Assembly (NCBI GenBank): GCA_019925095.2
Contig: CM034389.1
Coordinates: 28,837,728-28,901,727 of the forward strand
From: Dendrolimus kikuchii
Lineage: Eukaryota; Arthropoda; Insecta; Lepidoptera; Lasiocampidae
DNA length: 64,000 nucleotides
Reading direction: 5' to 3'
Shown: piece after piece, positions 11,020 through 21,012 of the stretch
Numbering within the stretch: position 1 is the first letter of the stretch
How the letters are laid out: every line of letters starts with the position of its first letter
The notes under the pieces: generated by a model
Database searches by the model: none
Seen by the model: the letters and a program-made list of their open reading frames with translations, nothing else
Told to the model about the DNA's origin: nothing
Made by a program: the position numbers and the translations under genes

Positions 11020-11280
11020 GAATAATAAATCTGCAGAGTGGTCGAGTTTACACCTACAATAAATTTTAAAGTCGGGAAAAATCAGGGTGTCAAATTTGGA
11101 CCAATCGATTTCAAAAAAACAACATTTTGGATTTTCGTCTGTCTGCTAGAGCATGGCGTGAAAACTATAAAGAGGATATAAATGAAACTCAACACAGAGC
11201 TAACTTATGTTCCTGGTTCACGCGTGGGAAACGTTTTATTATGAAAAATAACGTCATTTCTGTGGGGTAGATAGACTCCC
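11020..11280. repeat. Repeat P, copy 1 (Helitron-like)
   Basis: Shares GGTCGAGTTT-, GGAAAAATCAGG-, TTTTCGTCTGTCTG- and AAATGAAACTC-type blocks with 24874-25560. The second copy starts TCTATACTATAATGAATCTG, suggesting a degraded Helitron, but no 3' end was found. Confidence 0.45.
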
Positions 11281-11487
11281 AAAAAGATTGCACTTCAGTT
11301 GCGGTTGTTTAGTGCTGAATTTTGCTAGCGTTTTATCATGTGTATTAAATCATAAAGTATGCCAAAACACCCCAACCGCCAAAGAAGTGTCAGCATCAAA
11401 ATTTAAACATCAATTAATTAAATGGCTAAAATCATTAAATTACAACGACACAGAATACATATTACCAATTCGACAATAACACTAGGG

Positions 11488-11562
11488 GCAACACGCACAC
11501 ACACACACATGCACGCACGTACGCACGCACGCACGCACGCACACGCATACAAACACGCACGC
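11488..11562. repeat. (CACG)n / (CA)n microsatellite
   Basis: An ACACACACAC run followed by CGCACGCACGCACGCACGCA-type repeats. It produces a cysteine/valine-rich antisense open frame that is not a gene. Confidence 0.9.
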
Positions 11563-11989
11563 ACTCCGATTACATAGTTGTAGGTTAATGAATAATTCCA
11601 CAATAATTAAGTTCTTATAATAAAATTGTATTGGGTGCCGCGGTACAGACCTAGGGCCTTACTTAAAATCGTTTCATAAATTTAAATAAACTGCTCAGCA
11701 ACCGATTAGTGAAAATCTTACCCATAAACTCCTCTTTAGTCGAATATTTTGGGTACAAGCTACGTTAATCATTCAAATTCCGTTTATCTCTGCTCCTCTT
11801 AGATAAACAACAGGTAATACGCGTTTATAAGTGAAAAAAAGATATTCATTGATTAGGGTTGATTCTGATTCTCTTACTTACGAGATGGCTAATCGTTTCT
11901 TAATGAGATTATTATAAGTAAGGACGCTAGAGTTTGGTGCAGCAACCGCCGCCAAAAAAATTGTAGCTTTAATTTTAACTATTATAATT
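11563..11989. other. Unassigned stretch
   Basis: Contains CTTACTTAAAATCG and scattered AT-rich sequence. No repeat family, RNA gene or coding frame recognised. Confidence 0.25.
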
Positions 11990-12166
11990 AAAAATTGATC
12001 GTGTACTAACAGAAGGTGATGTCAGGAGCCTTAAGAACAGACGAGCGTGCATGACGAGAGATATGAATGTCAAAGAAGCGAGTGAGGTGTGTAAGAATAA
12101 GCCTGAATGGCGCTCTGATGTCCGTGCCTACCCCGCAAGGGAACTGGCGTGAAGTTATCTATGTAT
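11990..12166 (+). mobile_element. LINE-A 3' fragment
   Basis: Starts at AATTGATCGTGTACTAACAG and ends GAAGTTATCTATGTATG. Small differences (ATGACGAGAGAT, TCTGATGTCCG) suggest an older copy. No clear TSD. Confidence 0.85.
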
Positions 12167-12449
12167 GCAGAAGTCTTCTCGCAGTTATATTTGTAGCCAT
12201 TTCACCAACACTGTGTACTCTATCTTAATTTCGACTCTACCAATTTGCTACTGTTGATATAAAATATTAATTAAGCAATTTTATTGCGTGACACAAAGTG
12301 ATTTATCTCTTGCCAATAGACTATGAATTTTATATTGGAAACAATCGTGGATAAAAAATGGATTCAGTTCAAGTGCAAAACTTTACCAAACTGATTGCAC
12401 TGAATTGCAGAATCGGGCATCGGGGAATCATTCGTTGTTTTATATTATA

Positions 12450-12675
12450 CTAACTTCGTCCGCGTGGAATAGTTAAAAAGAACCCGATTTTGAAACATTC
12501 TTCATTGGTGCTCCGCTCCTATTGGTCTTAGCGTGATGATATATAGCCTATAGCCTTCCTCGATAAATGGGCTATCTAACACTGAAAGAATTTTTCAAAT
12601 CAGACTACTAGTTCCTGAGATTAGCGCGTTCAAGCAAACAATCGAAAAAACTCTTCAGCTTATTATATATTAGTA
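12450..12675 (-). mobile_element. Hel-1 Helitron, short form, truncated at the 5' tip
   Basis: Minus-strand short Hel-1 (GGCTATATATCATCACGCTA ... CGCGGACGAAGTTAG). Its 5' end lacks the first bases and begins TACTAATATATAATAAGC directly after the CTAG of the neighbouring Hel-2. Confidence 0.8.
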
Positions 12676-13021
12676 CTAGCGGCCCCGGCAGACGTTGTCC
12701 TGCTCTGAAAAAATAAAAATCTAGGACCCGATCCCAGCGTCCCCTGCCGGTTCCAATTGTGGATTTAAACCATCCGAGGACCCACTCAAACACACCAAAA
12801 CAAAATCACCAAAATCGGTCCAGGTGATTAGGAAGATTCTAGAACCCGATCTCAGCGCTACCTACCGGTTCCAACGGGATAAAAAGTACCCTATGTCCGT
12901 CTCCTGGTTCTAAGCTACCTCCGCATCAATTTTCAGCCAAATCGTTACAGCCGTTCTTGAGTTATAAATAGTGTAACTAACACGACTTTCTTTTATATAT
13001 ATAAGTATAGACAGATTTGCA
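12676..13021 (-). mobile_element. Hel-2 Helitron, complete (~346 bp)
   Basis: On the minus strand it runs from TCTATACTTATATATATAAA to GTCTGCCGGGGCCGCTAG. It contains the AAAATCGGTC... and CCGGTAGGTAGCGCTGAGAT blocks found in all Hel-2 copies. The CTAG end touches the head of a Hel-1 in the same orientation. Confidence 0.85.
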
Positions 13022-13129
13022 GGTAAGTAAACTGGTAATTGGCCATCCTGATAGTAAGTGTTTTCGTCTGTAGACCTCGTCAGTTTACGCTCTTTTTGAC
13101 GAGCCCCACATTATAGTGCTTTGGGAAAA

Positions 13130-13298
13130 CCACGGGAGGAGTTAATAAGAGGACAGTCTATGTGGTTCAGTGTGCCTAGTTCACTGGACCGCAGCGGCTC
13201 TGGGTTCGATTCCTAGCATGGTAAAATTCGTAAATGAACTTTCCGTTATTTGTTATGGTCTGGGTGTTTGAAATCGACCTCAGAGTGTTCTATTGTAT
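13130..13298 (+). mobile_element. SINE-H variant, left part, split by a solo LTR
   Basis: B box GGTTCGATTCC at about 13203, then TCCGTTATTTGTTATGGTCT-like body to CTATTGTAT. The body resumes as GTATATTACACACA at 13783 after the LTR. The head upstream of the B box diverges from the other copies. Confidence 0.75.
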
Positions 13299-13782
13299 TG
13301 TTACATACCGACAAAGAACGCACACCTGGCTGTCGTAAAACGCAGTTTATTGCCTTTCCAGCATTCGGTGTTCTTTTGTTTACTTCGTGTTTAAAAATTA
13401 AAAAACATCCTATTGTTATCGTACTTATTTTATGGCCATCATTAGTGTCGAAATAATCCTTGTTTTTATTGCATTGCGTCGAAGCTTGCCAGATGTGCGG
13501 ATTAACTCAGTGAACGCGGCCCCTTTGTCGGTATTATACACTTTAGTATAAAACAATGCCCGAACGTAGGGGTGGGGCAGTCGAGCGAGGATTACGATAG
13601 AGATAAGACGTAGATTCGACAAGCGATAAAGTGACGGACTTTGCGTGTGTTATTGAATCGTGCAGTTGTATTAGTAGTGTCTAGCTATATTTGTAGATAT
13701 GTTATACGTGTTTGTATAGTTCTAATTAATTCTATAGTAACTCCAACGGCATTTTAATTCGAGTCCTGCGTAACTCGTAACA
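13299..13782 (+). mobile_element. Solo LTR (484 bp), 4 bp TSD
   Basis: Bounded by TGTTACATACCGAC and CTCGTAACA, i.e. TGTTAC...GTAACA termini, with GTAT on both sides. It contains a TATA-like AGTATAAAACA near 13545. No retroviral-type genes lie nearby, so this is a solo LTR left by recombination. The 4 bp TSD suits Gypsy-type elements; the superfamily is inferred. Relatives: 28275-28745, 35354-35846 and 52057-52533. Confidence 0.85.
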
Positions 13783-13796
13783 GTATATTACACACA

Positions 13797-13977
13797 TGCT
13801 ATCCGTGCAAGAACGGAGAAAGAATACTATTCCCTGCGGCCTGTCATAAGAGTCGACTAAATAACCCACAGCCAGGTGGTAGGGCATTTGCCCGACTGGC
13901 TACCACCCCTGGTCTAAAGTATGTCGCCATAACAACTTTGAGTTGTGTTCCGGCATCAGTGGCCAGGTTTCAGTATT
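13797..13977 (+). mobile_element. Family D retroposon, 3'-truncated
   Basis: Starts ATCCGTGCAAGAACGGAGAA and stops after the GTGTTCCGGCATCAGTGGCC block, where an AT-rich sequence joined to Hel-2 follows. It lies directly against the SINE-H remnant. Confidence 0.8.
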
Positions 13978-13982
13978 TTATT

Positions 13983-14345
13983 TTTTAGACAAAATTTTTA
14001 ATTTCTATTTTTTTATGATACAACATACAAAATACATACAACCCTAAATTTCCACCCCTCTACGATCAACCCCTATTTTTCATTTGTTAATTATAAACTT
14101 TAATTTTTTGGCAAGATTTTTAATCTTATTTTGTTATGACTTAGAATTAAAAAAAAATATATTACTCTTTTAGATTCACAATTAGAACCGGTAGGTGGCG
14201 CTGAGATCGGGTTCTGGAATCCTCCTAATCACCGGGAGCGATTTTGGTGATTTTGTTTTTGTGTGTTTGAGTGGGTACCGGGATGGTTGAGATTCGCAAT
14301 TAGAACCGGTACGTGGCGCTGGGATCGGGTTCTACATGAGAACAT
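13983..14345 (+). mobile_element. Hel-2 Helitron, internal part
   Basis: Matches 62640-62860: ACATACAACCCTAAATTTCC, TTTTTTGGCAAGATTTTTAA and the AATTAGAACCGGTAGGTGGC block, here present twice. Both termini are missing; it ends against an E-like scrap (GAAGTTGGTTAAAAAG, to ~14372). Confidence 0.7.
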
Positions 14346-14692
14346 CCTCCTTTTTTTGAAGTTGGTTAAAAAGAGGAGCAACAAGTGACGTATGCTTGGT
14401 ACTAGAGGGGTTACTAATATGCTCGCTCTCTATTAATAAGGATTAGTACACAACGTCCAGTGAATAGGTTTCGTCGTTACTTTTTATGGTAAGAACCCCC
14501 GTCATGTTAAGACGCGGTCCACACATGCCGCTTTCTTTTTATTATTATCGCTGCAATGGATGAGAAGAAAATAGAAAATAATAGTTACCTCAAAGCCTAT
14601 ACGAGAAATGTGCTTGAAAAACTGGCAAGCGTACAAAGAACGCACAAACATAGAAATAGGTTTAACTTCTGGCACAGAAGTCTGCTTTAACT

Positions 14693-14930
14693 ACAATGCA
14701 AAAGTGGATGGATGCAGAAGTCGTGGAAGGCCACGACATACCTTCCATGATCAAATTGATCGTGTACTAGCAGAAGGTGATGTCAGGAGCCTTAAGAACA
14801 GACGAGCGTGCATGACAAGAGCTATAAATGTCAAAGAAGCAAGTGAGGTGTGTAAGAACAAGCCTGAATGGCGCTCTGTTGTTCGTGCCTACCCCGCAAG
14901 GGAACTGGCGTGAAGCTATGTATGTATGTA
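14693..14930 (+). mobile_element. LINE-A 3' fragment
   Basis: Starts ACAATGCAAAAGTGGATGG and ends GAAGCTATGTATGTATG. It codes the VDGCRSRGRPRHTFHDQ to ARELA end without a break. No clear TSD. Confidence 0.88.
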
Positions 14931-15100
14931 GAATAGAATATACTTTATTGTACAAAATTGCAACATAAAATCAAGAACATTAATATACAAGTACAACCGG
15001 CGGTCATGTCGCCCATGGCGATTTCTTCCAGACAACCTTTGGATGGAGTATAGGAGGACAACAAAAGCCGGTAGTTGCTAAACCAGCACTTGAACATTAA
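14931..15100 (-). mobile_element. LINE 3' end of another family
   Basis: On the minus strand it ends GTACAATAAAGTATATTC with an ATTCT-type tail. The body (ATGGCGATTTCTTCCAGACA on the plus strand) is a familiar lepidopteran LINE 3' untranslated block. Family not resolved. Confidence 0.5.
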
Positions 15101-15118
15101 TTTAGTTTATTCATAATA

Positions 15119-15725
15119 CATACATAAATACATAACTTCATGCCCGTTCCCCTGCGGGGTAGGCACGAACCACAGAGCGCCATTCAGGCTTATTCTTACA
15201 CACCTCACTTGCTTCTTTGACATTCATAACTCTTGCCATGCACGCTCGTCTGTTCTTAAGGCTCCTGACATCACCTTATGCTAGTACATGACCAATTTGA
15301 TCATGGAAGGTGTGTCGTGACCTTCCACGACTTCTGCATCCATCCACTTTTGCATTGTATATCTGTTTAGTCATTCTTTCCACATGCCCGAACTACCGGA
15401 GCATTCCTTTCCTTACCTCCACCCCGACACTCTCTTTCAGACCAACTCTCTTTCTTACTTCGGTATTACGAACGCGGTCCGCGAGCGTCACTCCGCAGAT
15501 TTTGCGCAGTGCTCGCATCTCGACCGCGTTTACTCTACTTTCATGCTCTCTCTTCCATACCCAACTCTCGAATCCATACGTGAAAGTATGTACCAGCACC
15601 GCGTTATACAATGCAAGCTGTGGATGGATGCAGAAGTTCGTAGCGCCTAGAGGCCACCTAACACACCATTCACAATGATCCCCAAATTGACTCGTCTTAC
15701 TATAGCAGAAGGTGTACCTGTCAGG
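15119..15725 (-). mobile_element. LINE-A 3' fragment with mosaic 5' end
   Basis: Minus-strand LINE-A bracketed by a perfect 10 bp TSD ATTCATAATA (15109-15118 and 15726-15735). To ~15600 it is ordinary. From about 15605 to 15725 the bases alternate between the expected antisense LINE-A sequence (TAGCGCCTAGA, ACCTAAC, CCATTCAC, ATCCCCAAATT, GGTGTACC) and the sense sequence of a more 3' part (ATACAATGCA, GTGGATGGATGCAGAAGT, AATTGA, GCAGAAGGTG, GTCAGGA). The 5' end is therefore not usable as coding sequence. Confidence 0.85.
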
Positions 15726-15735
15726 ATTCATAATA

Positions 15736-16354
15736 AATATTGATAACTATTTACATGTTGTTGTGGTTGTGAATTCGCGTGTTTACATAATTTACATATA
15801 TGTAACTTGTATAAACAGACAAGTTGTCGAAATGAAAGCTGTGAGAAGTATAGTCGTGGTATGACAAGGTTCGCCAGTTTTCAAATTAATTCATTTAAGG
15901 TTCCGCGAGCACATGTTACCGCTTCAAACTAAGTCACAGAACAGACTGTTCCACAGAAAATTATGTCTAACTGTGTATCGTAACCATATCGAAGTAATTT
16001 TGATCGATGCTCAAGTGTTGTAGCTCTCTAGCAATTCGAGACGTCAATTTTTGACTGTCAACACTACGTACTGATCAAGGCGGAGAGTGGCAACACCAGT
16101 GCAAGAACGGCGGCCGAACGATTGACACATAATACGAGCGCGCACGCCAAATTCAAGTGACATCCCACCAAAATCTCAATATTCAAAAAAGGTGCTAGCT
16201 GCAGACTCAGGTACGTACAGTGTTTATATCGTTGCTGCTAGATATGGAACCTTGAGCGTCGAAAATGATCAAAATTTTACCCAGAGTGGTGTTCGATCGC
16301 CTTTCCTGGGCAATCGAATGCTACAAACTGTTATTCTCGGCTGATAGCCCAACT
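15736..16354. other. Unassigned stretch
   Basis: No repeat family recognised up to about 16290. From there a decayed D-like sequence begins. No coding frame or RNA gene seen. Confidence 0.3.
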
Positions 16355-16499
16355 GTGATGGAAAGTGGTTACCGTCGCCTATGGAAATTAGCAACATCAG
16401 AGGTGCTACTAATGCGCTGCCGGCCTTGAATGAGAAACTAGAGCCTAGCCACTGATGCCGGAACACAACTCAAAGTTGTTATGGCGCCATACTATAGAC
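16355..16499 (-). mobile_element. Family D-like, old copy
   Basis: Diverged minus-strand D: GATGGAAAGTGGTTACCG, TGCGCTGCCGGCC, ATGCCGGAACACAACTCAAA. It ends exactly where a full-length D begins in the other orientation. Confidence 0.65.
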
Positions 16500-16806
16500 C
16501 ATCCGTGCAGGAACGGAGAAAGAATACAATTTCCTGCGTTAGGGCGGCCTGTCGTAAGAGGCGACTAAACAACCCACAGCCAGGTGGTAGGGCATTCGCC
16601 CGACTGGATGGCTACCACCCCTGGTCTAGAGTATGTCGCCATAACAACCTTGCGTTGTGTTCCGGCATTAATGACCAGGTTCCAGTTTCCCTTAAGAGAG
16701 CAGCAGCGCATTTGTAGCAACTTTGGTGTTGCAAATGTCCATAGGCGATGGTAACCTCTTTCCGTCTAGTGGGCCGTCTGCCTGTCTGCTGAATTCCTGC
16801 CAAAAA
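16500..16806 (+). mobile_element. Family D retroposon, full length
   Basis: ATCCGTGCAGGAACGGAGAA to CTGCTGAATTCCTGCCAAAA. Complete body, with GAATTC replacing the usual GATCTC near the 3' end and a short A-rich tail. Confidence 0.88.
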
Positions 16807-16807
16807 A

Positions 16808-16950
16808 AACAAAAACCAGGGGTGGTATCCACCATGGCCATCCAGTCGGACAAATGCCCTACCACCTGGCTGTGGGTTGCTTTGTCGCCTCTTACGAGAG
16901 GCCGTCCGACCGCAGGAATTAGTATTATTTTTCCATTCCTGCACGCAGAG
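16808..16950 (-). mobile_element. Family D retroposon, 3'-truncated, inverted
   Basis: Follows the previous D directly in opposite orientation. Only the 5' ~140 bases are present, from the CCAGGGGTGGTATCC block to TTCCTGCACG. Together the two form an imperfect hairpin. Confidence 0.78.
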
Positions 16951-17156
16951 AAACACAAGGTATTTTGTAGGCTAATTTTGTATACAATTAGGCATGATGA
17001 ATGCTCTAAATTCCGATACATTGATTAACTCCTGCAGAGGTAAGGAGACGAATAAACGTAGCATGGCGAAAGTGGAGACAGGCAACCGGCGTGACGTACT
17101 ACACTACACTACTAATGCCACTGAAACGAGTAAGTCATATATAATATATAAATCTT

Positions 17157-17910
17157 CTAGCTTTGCCCGCAACGTCGTCCGCGTGGAATTTGTTTTCAAA
17201 ACCTTCCGATTTTGAAACATTCTTCATTGGTGCTCCGCTCCTATTCGTCTTAGCGTGATGATATATAGCCTATAGCCTTCCTCGATAAATGGTCTATCCA
17301 ACACTGAAAGAATTTTTCAAATCAGACCAGTAGTTCCTGAGATTACCGCGTTCAATCAAACAATATTAGTATATTTGGCTACAACACTAATACTTACATT
17401 TTAAATATCGCGATATCTTTTGAATGAAACGTCCGAATTGAATAATTCAAAAAGTTCTAGAAAGGTATTGAATTCGTCTTGAATATGGAGTAATTTATTT
17501 TGATAAGGATTAATACCAAGGTACAAAATAAAGAGTTTTTGAAGCGATCGCATTTTAATTATTTAAAAATATAAAAGAAAACACTTATTGTGAGATAACT
17601 ACAATAGTTAAACATATCGTTACGCGATATTTTTTTGTAGACAATTGTATGATTGTTTTGTTCTATAATCAATAGTTTTCGCAGCGGACGCCGTGTAAGG
17701 ATTTTTTCGGGTCATTTTTTTACACCTTGGGTTACATTGTTGGATTTTTAGTGAGGATTCCTAATTTTTTTGAAAATATAATATAGCCTATAGCCTTCCT
17801 CGATAAATGTACTATTCAACACTGAAAGAATTTTTCAAATCGGACCAGCGGTTCCTGAGATTAGCGCGTTTATACAAGCAAACTCTTCAGCTTTATAATA
17901 TTAGTATAGA
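17157..17910 (-). mobile_element. Hel-1 Helitron, long form, complete
   Basis: On the minus strand it runs from TCTATACTAATATTATAAAG to GCGGGCAAAGCTAG (754 bp). A second Hel-1 head lies internally near 17375. The middle (17395-17830) holds the segment homologous to the 183 bp tandem array and the block TTTTTTTACACCTTGGGTTA. Non-coding. Confidence 0.85.
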
Positions 17911-17918
17911 TCATACGA

Positions 17919-18440
17919 CCGGTCATATAATACGGGTCTGAATGTTGGGCCACTGAGCTGAGATGAGAATGCTGAGATGGATGTGTGGTGTTACATACAT
18001 ACATACATAACTTCACGCCAGTTCCCTTGCGGGGTAGGCACGAACAACAGAGCGCCATTTAGGCCCATTCTTACACGCCTCACTTGCTTCTTTGACATTC
18101 ATAGCCCTTGTCATGCACGCTCGTCTGTTCTTAAGGCTCCTGACATCACCCTCCGCTAGTACACGATCGATTTGATCATGGAAGGTGTGTCGTGGCCTTC
18201 CACGACTTCTGCATCCATCCACTGTGTGGTGTTAGAAGAATGGATAATGTGAGAAATGAGTACATAAGGGAATCTTTAAAAGTTGCATCTGTGACTGAAA
18301 AATTGAGAGAATGGAGACTGAGATGGTAATATATGACGAGGATGAAATAATGAGGAGGGATGAAAGTCACGTGACAAAAAGTAATAATGTTAAACTGCAA
18401 GATTGACAGGTACAAATGCAGTCAGACCAAAAGAAATGGA
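17919..18440 (+). pseudogene. LINE-L RT C-terminal remnant, split by LINE-A
   Basis: Before and after the LINE-A insertion the sequence joins into a decayed C-terminal LINE frame: YGSECWA near 17930, then MRMLRWMCGV and, past the insertion, NVRNEYIRESLKVASVTEKL. Further on DESHVT and RYKCSQTKR remain. Several stops and shifts make it non-functional. This pattern follows the reverse transcriptase palm in RTE-like LINEs, but it differs from LINE-A and LINE-B. A similar scrap (KTDKY, TKRCINCVMPE) sits at 56808-56890. Confidence 0.72.
17994..18232 (-). mobile_element. LINE-A 3' fragment inserted in LINE-L
   Basis: Perfect 12 bp TSD TGTGTGGTGTTA at 17982-17993 and 18233-18244. The frame codes VDGCRSRGRPRHTFHDQ...AYPARELA (18013-18222). 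The empty LINE-L frame reads through if the insertion and one TSD are ignored, so LINE-A arrived later. Confidence 0.93.
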
Positions 18441-18772
18441 TGGATTCAAATTCAAAAGTTTTTATTCAAAATAAGTTCCACTGGAGACCACTTTTTGAAG
18501 GTCATACATGTAAGTTAATTTTTTTCTTTAACTTCCTATTCTATGTACACCGCTTCGCAACGTATTGATGCTGTAAAGGAGAAGAAGCGGCAAGAAACTC
18601 CCCAGCAACACGTCTAGCTAAATATTGTGCCTCTTTATATTTCATATTCTATTTATATCTCAAATTCTTTTTTTTTTATAAGTTTTGTACAGAAGTATGT
18701 TACAGAATTACTTTTTGAAGAATTAATGGAGTCGTAGCAAACAATGCATACTCAATAAGACCAAGACAATTA
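18441..18772 (-). mobile_element. LINE-O 3' end, TTTGAA-tailed
   Basis: On the minus strand it ends TTTTTATT...AACTTTTGAATTTGAAT, a TTTGAA-type tail. Its body includes CCGCTTCGCAACG / GAAGAAGCGG and ATGACCTTCAAAAAG. The same ~330 bp unit is at 23835-24173 and a shorter one at 30237-30412. Non-coding. Confidence 0.75.
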
Positions 18773-18896
18773 AAGGAAACAAAAATAATGTTATAGTTAT
18801 AATAATGACATGACGTGCTAAAATGTTATGCTGCAATATGTCTCCACAAATTCCTTACAAAATTCCTTACAAATAAAATTTGGTTAGTTTATAGAT

Positions 18897-19371
18897 CGTC
18901 GACCATTCCACAATGCTTGAAGACAAAAGTCTTCGAGCAGTGCGTCCTCCCCGTCCTGACCTACGGGGCCGAGACACGGACACTTACGGCAGGATTGGTC
19001 CACAAGTTCCAAGTCGCTCAACGGGCTATGGAGCGAGCTATGCTGAGTGTTTCTCTTATGGATAAAATTAGAAATGAGGATATCCGTAAGAGAACCAAGG
19101 TAACCGACATAGCTCGCAAAATTAGCAAGTTGAAGTGGCAGTGGGCCGGTCACATCTGCCGCAGGACCGATAGCCGATGGAGCAAACGAGTCCTGGAGTG
19201 GAGACCGCGTCTCGGTAAACGTAGTGTCGGACGCCCTCCAGCCCGATGGACCGACGACCTATGCAAGGTCGCCGGTAGGCGCTGGCTGAGAAAATCGGAG
19301 GACAGGGATGAGTGGCGCCGTCTTGGGGAGACCTACGTCCAGCAGTGGACTGCAAATGGCTGACGACGACG
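18897..19371 (+). pseudogene. RTE-type LINE-B, ORF2 C-terminus
   Basis: Frame to 19363 codes FEQCVLPVLTYGAET, then VAQRAMERAMLSVSL, RNEDIRKRTKVTDIA, KLKWQWAGHICRR, VLEWRPR, SVGRPPARWTDDL and the end YVQQWTANG. This is the region C-terminal to the palm of lepidopteran RTE reverse transcriptases, whose full ORF is many times longer. The catalytic palm is absent because the copy is 5'-truncated. The 3' tail is a TGACGACGACG repeat, typical of RTE. TSD AGTTTATAGAT at 18886-18896 and 19372-19382. Confidence 0.92.
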
Positions 19372-19382
19372 AGTTTATAGAT

Positions 19383-19793
19383 AGATATATGTTATTTGTT
19401 TCGTTGCTGCTACTGTCATTTTATATATGTAGGTGTTACGTTTTTAAATTATTGCTTTGCTTTATATATATATACGTAGACGGTTCACTGAAACGTCACT
19501 GTCATACTGTCAAGAGTGACATGTTGTCAATGTCACTCTCGCAGAGCGTCGTAACTAAGGAAGCGGGGCGGCGGGAACAAGGAAGTTATAACCTAATAAC
19601 CTCTTCTAGAGAATGGTCGCCAGCGCACCAAGTATTCGACGAACTGCGATTCATAACCTTAATCAAACTGAATTATGACGTAATCAGTGATAATATCAAG
19701 AGAGATGATTGTTTCATAAATATACCCACATACATCATGCCATGCCATGATGAATTCTGATTGGGCTCGTCATGAGCTTATACGGCTCTGACG
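19383..19793. other. Unassigned stretch
   Basis: A 150-residue open frame (19308-19760) starts inside LINE-B and runs out through this area; its second half has no recognisable domain. No repeat partner found. Confidence 0.3.
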
Positions 19794-19812
19794 AGCTTAC
19801 ATATATATATAT

Positions 19813-20349
19813 AGCCAGTTCCCTTGCGGGGTAGGCACGAACAACAGAGTGCCATTTAGGCTTATTCTTACACACCTCACTTGCCTCTTGTCATGCAAGC
19901 TCGTCTGTTCTTAAGGCTCCTGACATCAGCTTCAGCTAGTACACGATCAATTTGATCATGGAAGGTGTGTCGTGGCCTTCCACGACTTCTGCATCCATCC
20001 ACTTTTGCATTCTATATCTGTTTAGTCATTCTTTCATCATGCATTCTTTCCACATGCCCGAACCACCGGAGCATTCCTTTCCTTACCTTCACCCCGACAT
20101 TCTCTTTCAAACCAACTCTCTTTCTTACTTCGGTATTACGAACGCGGTCCGCGAGCGTCACTCCGCAGATTTTGTGCAGTGCTCGCATCTCGACCGCGTT
20201 TACTCTACTTTCATGCTCTCTCTTCCATACCCAACTCTCGCTTCCATACGTGAGCGTAGGTACCAGCACCGCGTTGTGTATGGCGAGCTGGGCCTCCTGG
20301 CTGAGGTTCTTAGCGCCTAGAAGTTTACCTAACGCTCCATTCACACTAC
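19813..20349 (-). mobile_element. LINE-A 3' fragment in a (TA)n tract
   Basis: About 19 bp TSD AGCTTAC(AT)n on both sides (19794-19812 and 20350-20368). The usual (TATG)n tail is missing; the copy begins at GCCAGTTCCC, so the tail may have merged with the (TA)n target. Codes SVNGALGKL to HVERMHDERM; about 65 bp are deleted near 19885. Confidence 0.88.
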
Positions 20350-20370
20350 AGCTTACATATATATATATTG

Positions 20371-20827
20371 TTGTTATGTGTTGTATGGTCCACCGTGACT
20401 TCACTTTCTGGTCCCAGACGAAAGAACAGCGCTAGTCCTTGTTGGCTAGCATCATGCTGAGACTGGGCCCAATTTAGGACTTATTTTGTTTTTCTTTTTC
20501 TGTTTATATTAACTTAGTTTTTGTTCTAAATAAAATATTTCCTTTCTTTCTTTCTTTCTAAATCACAAATCATGTTATTTAAAAAGTAATTTAGTTAAAA
20601 CAGATTGATAAGGTAACTGAAAGTGAACTAAACGTCTTTTTACGTGAATATTATAGGCTAATTTAATCATAGCAAGTGTTTGTTTACTTGTGTACTAATG
20701 TTGGGCGTAATGGCGCCTGAAGGTCGTCCAGCTCTTACCTGCAACAATAAAAAAATATAATTTAATCACAGTACATACTTATATTAAAAGAAATATCGGG
20801 AGTAAAGACTCTATTGTACATCGCCAA
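20371..20827. other. Unassigned stretch
   Basis: Contains ATGGTCCACCGTGACTTCAC and an AATAAAATATTTCC site followed by a CTTTC repeat, perhaps the 3' end of a retroposed transcript. Class not determined. Confidence 0.25.
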
Positions 20828-21012
20828 GCTAAGTAAGTTACGCTTGTTATGGGTAATACGCAACGGATCACTCTGGGGCCGAGCCCAAAGTCCCAGACCA
20901 TAGTAACTAACGGAACATTCGTTTAGGAAATTTACCATGCCCGGAATCGAGCTCGGAGGATTTGCGTTGTTGTGAGGTTGGTCGGTAAAGCCTTAGCCCA
21001 CTGAGCCACGAG
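20828..21012 (-). mobile_element. SINE-H, diverged subfamily
   Basis: Minus-strand SINE-H: GCTAAGTAAGTTACGCTTG, CAACGGATCACTCTGGGGCC, ACCATAGTAA. The B-box region is altered (GAATCGAGCTCGG on the plus strand), so its internal promoter is probably weakened. Confidence 0.78.

Noticed and set aside
11418..11603. Cysteine-rich secreted-peptide-like frame (ACLYACACVRACVRAC)
   Set aside because: It is the translation of a CACG/CA microsatellite.
13299..13782. Full LTR retrotransposon or endogenous retrovirus
   Set aside because: Only solo LTRs are present; no gag, pol or env sequence lies between any two of them.
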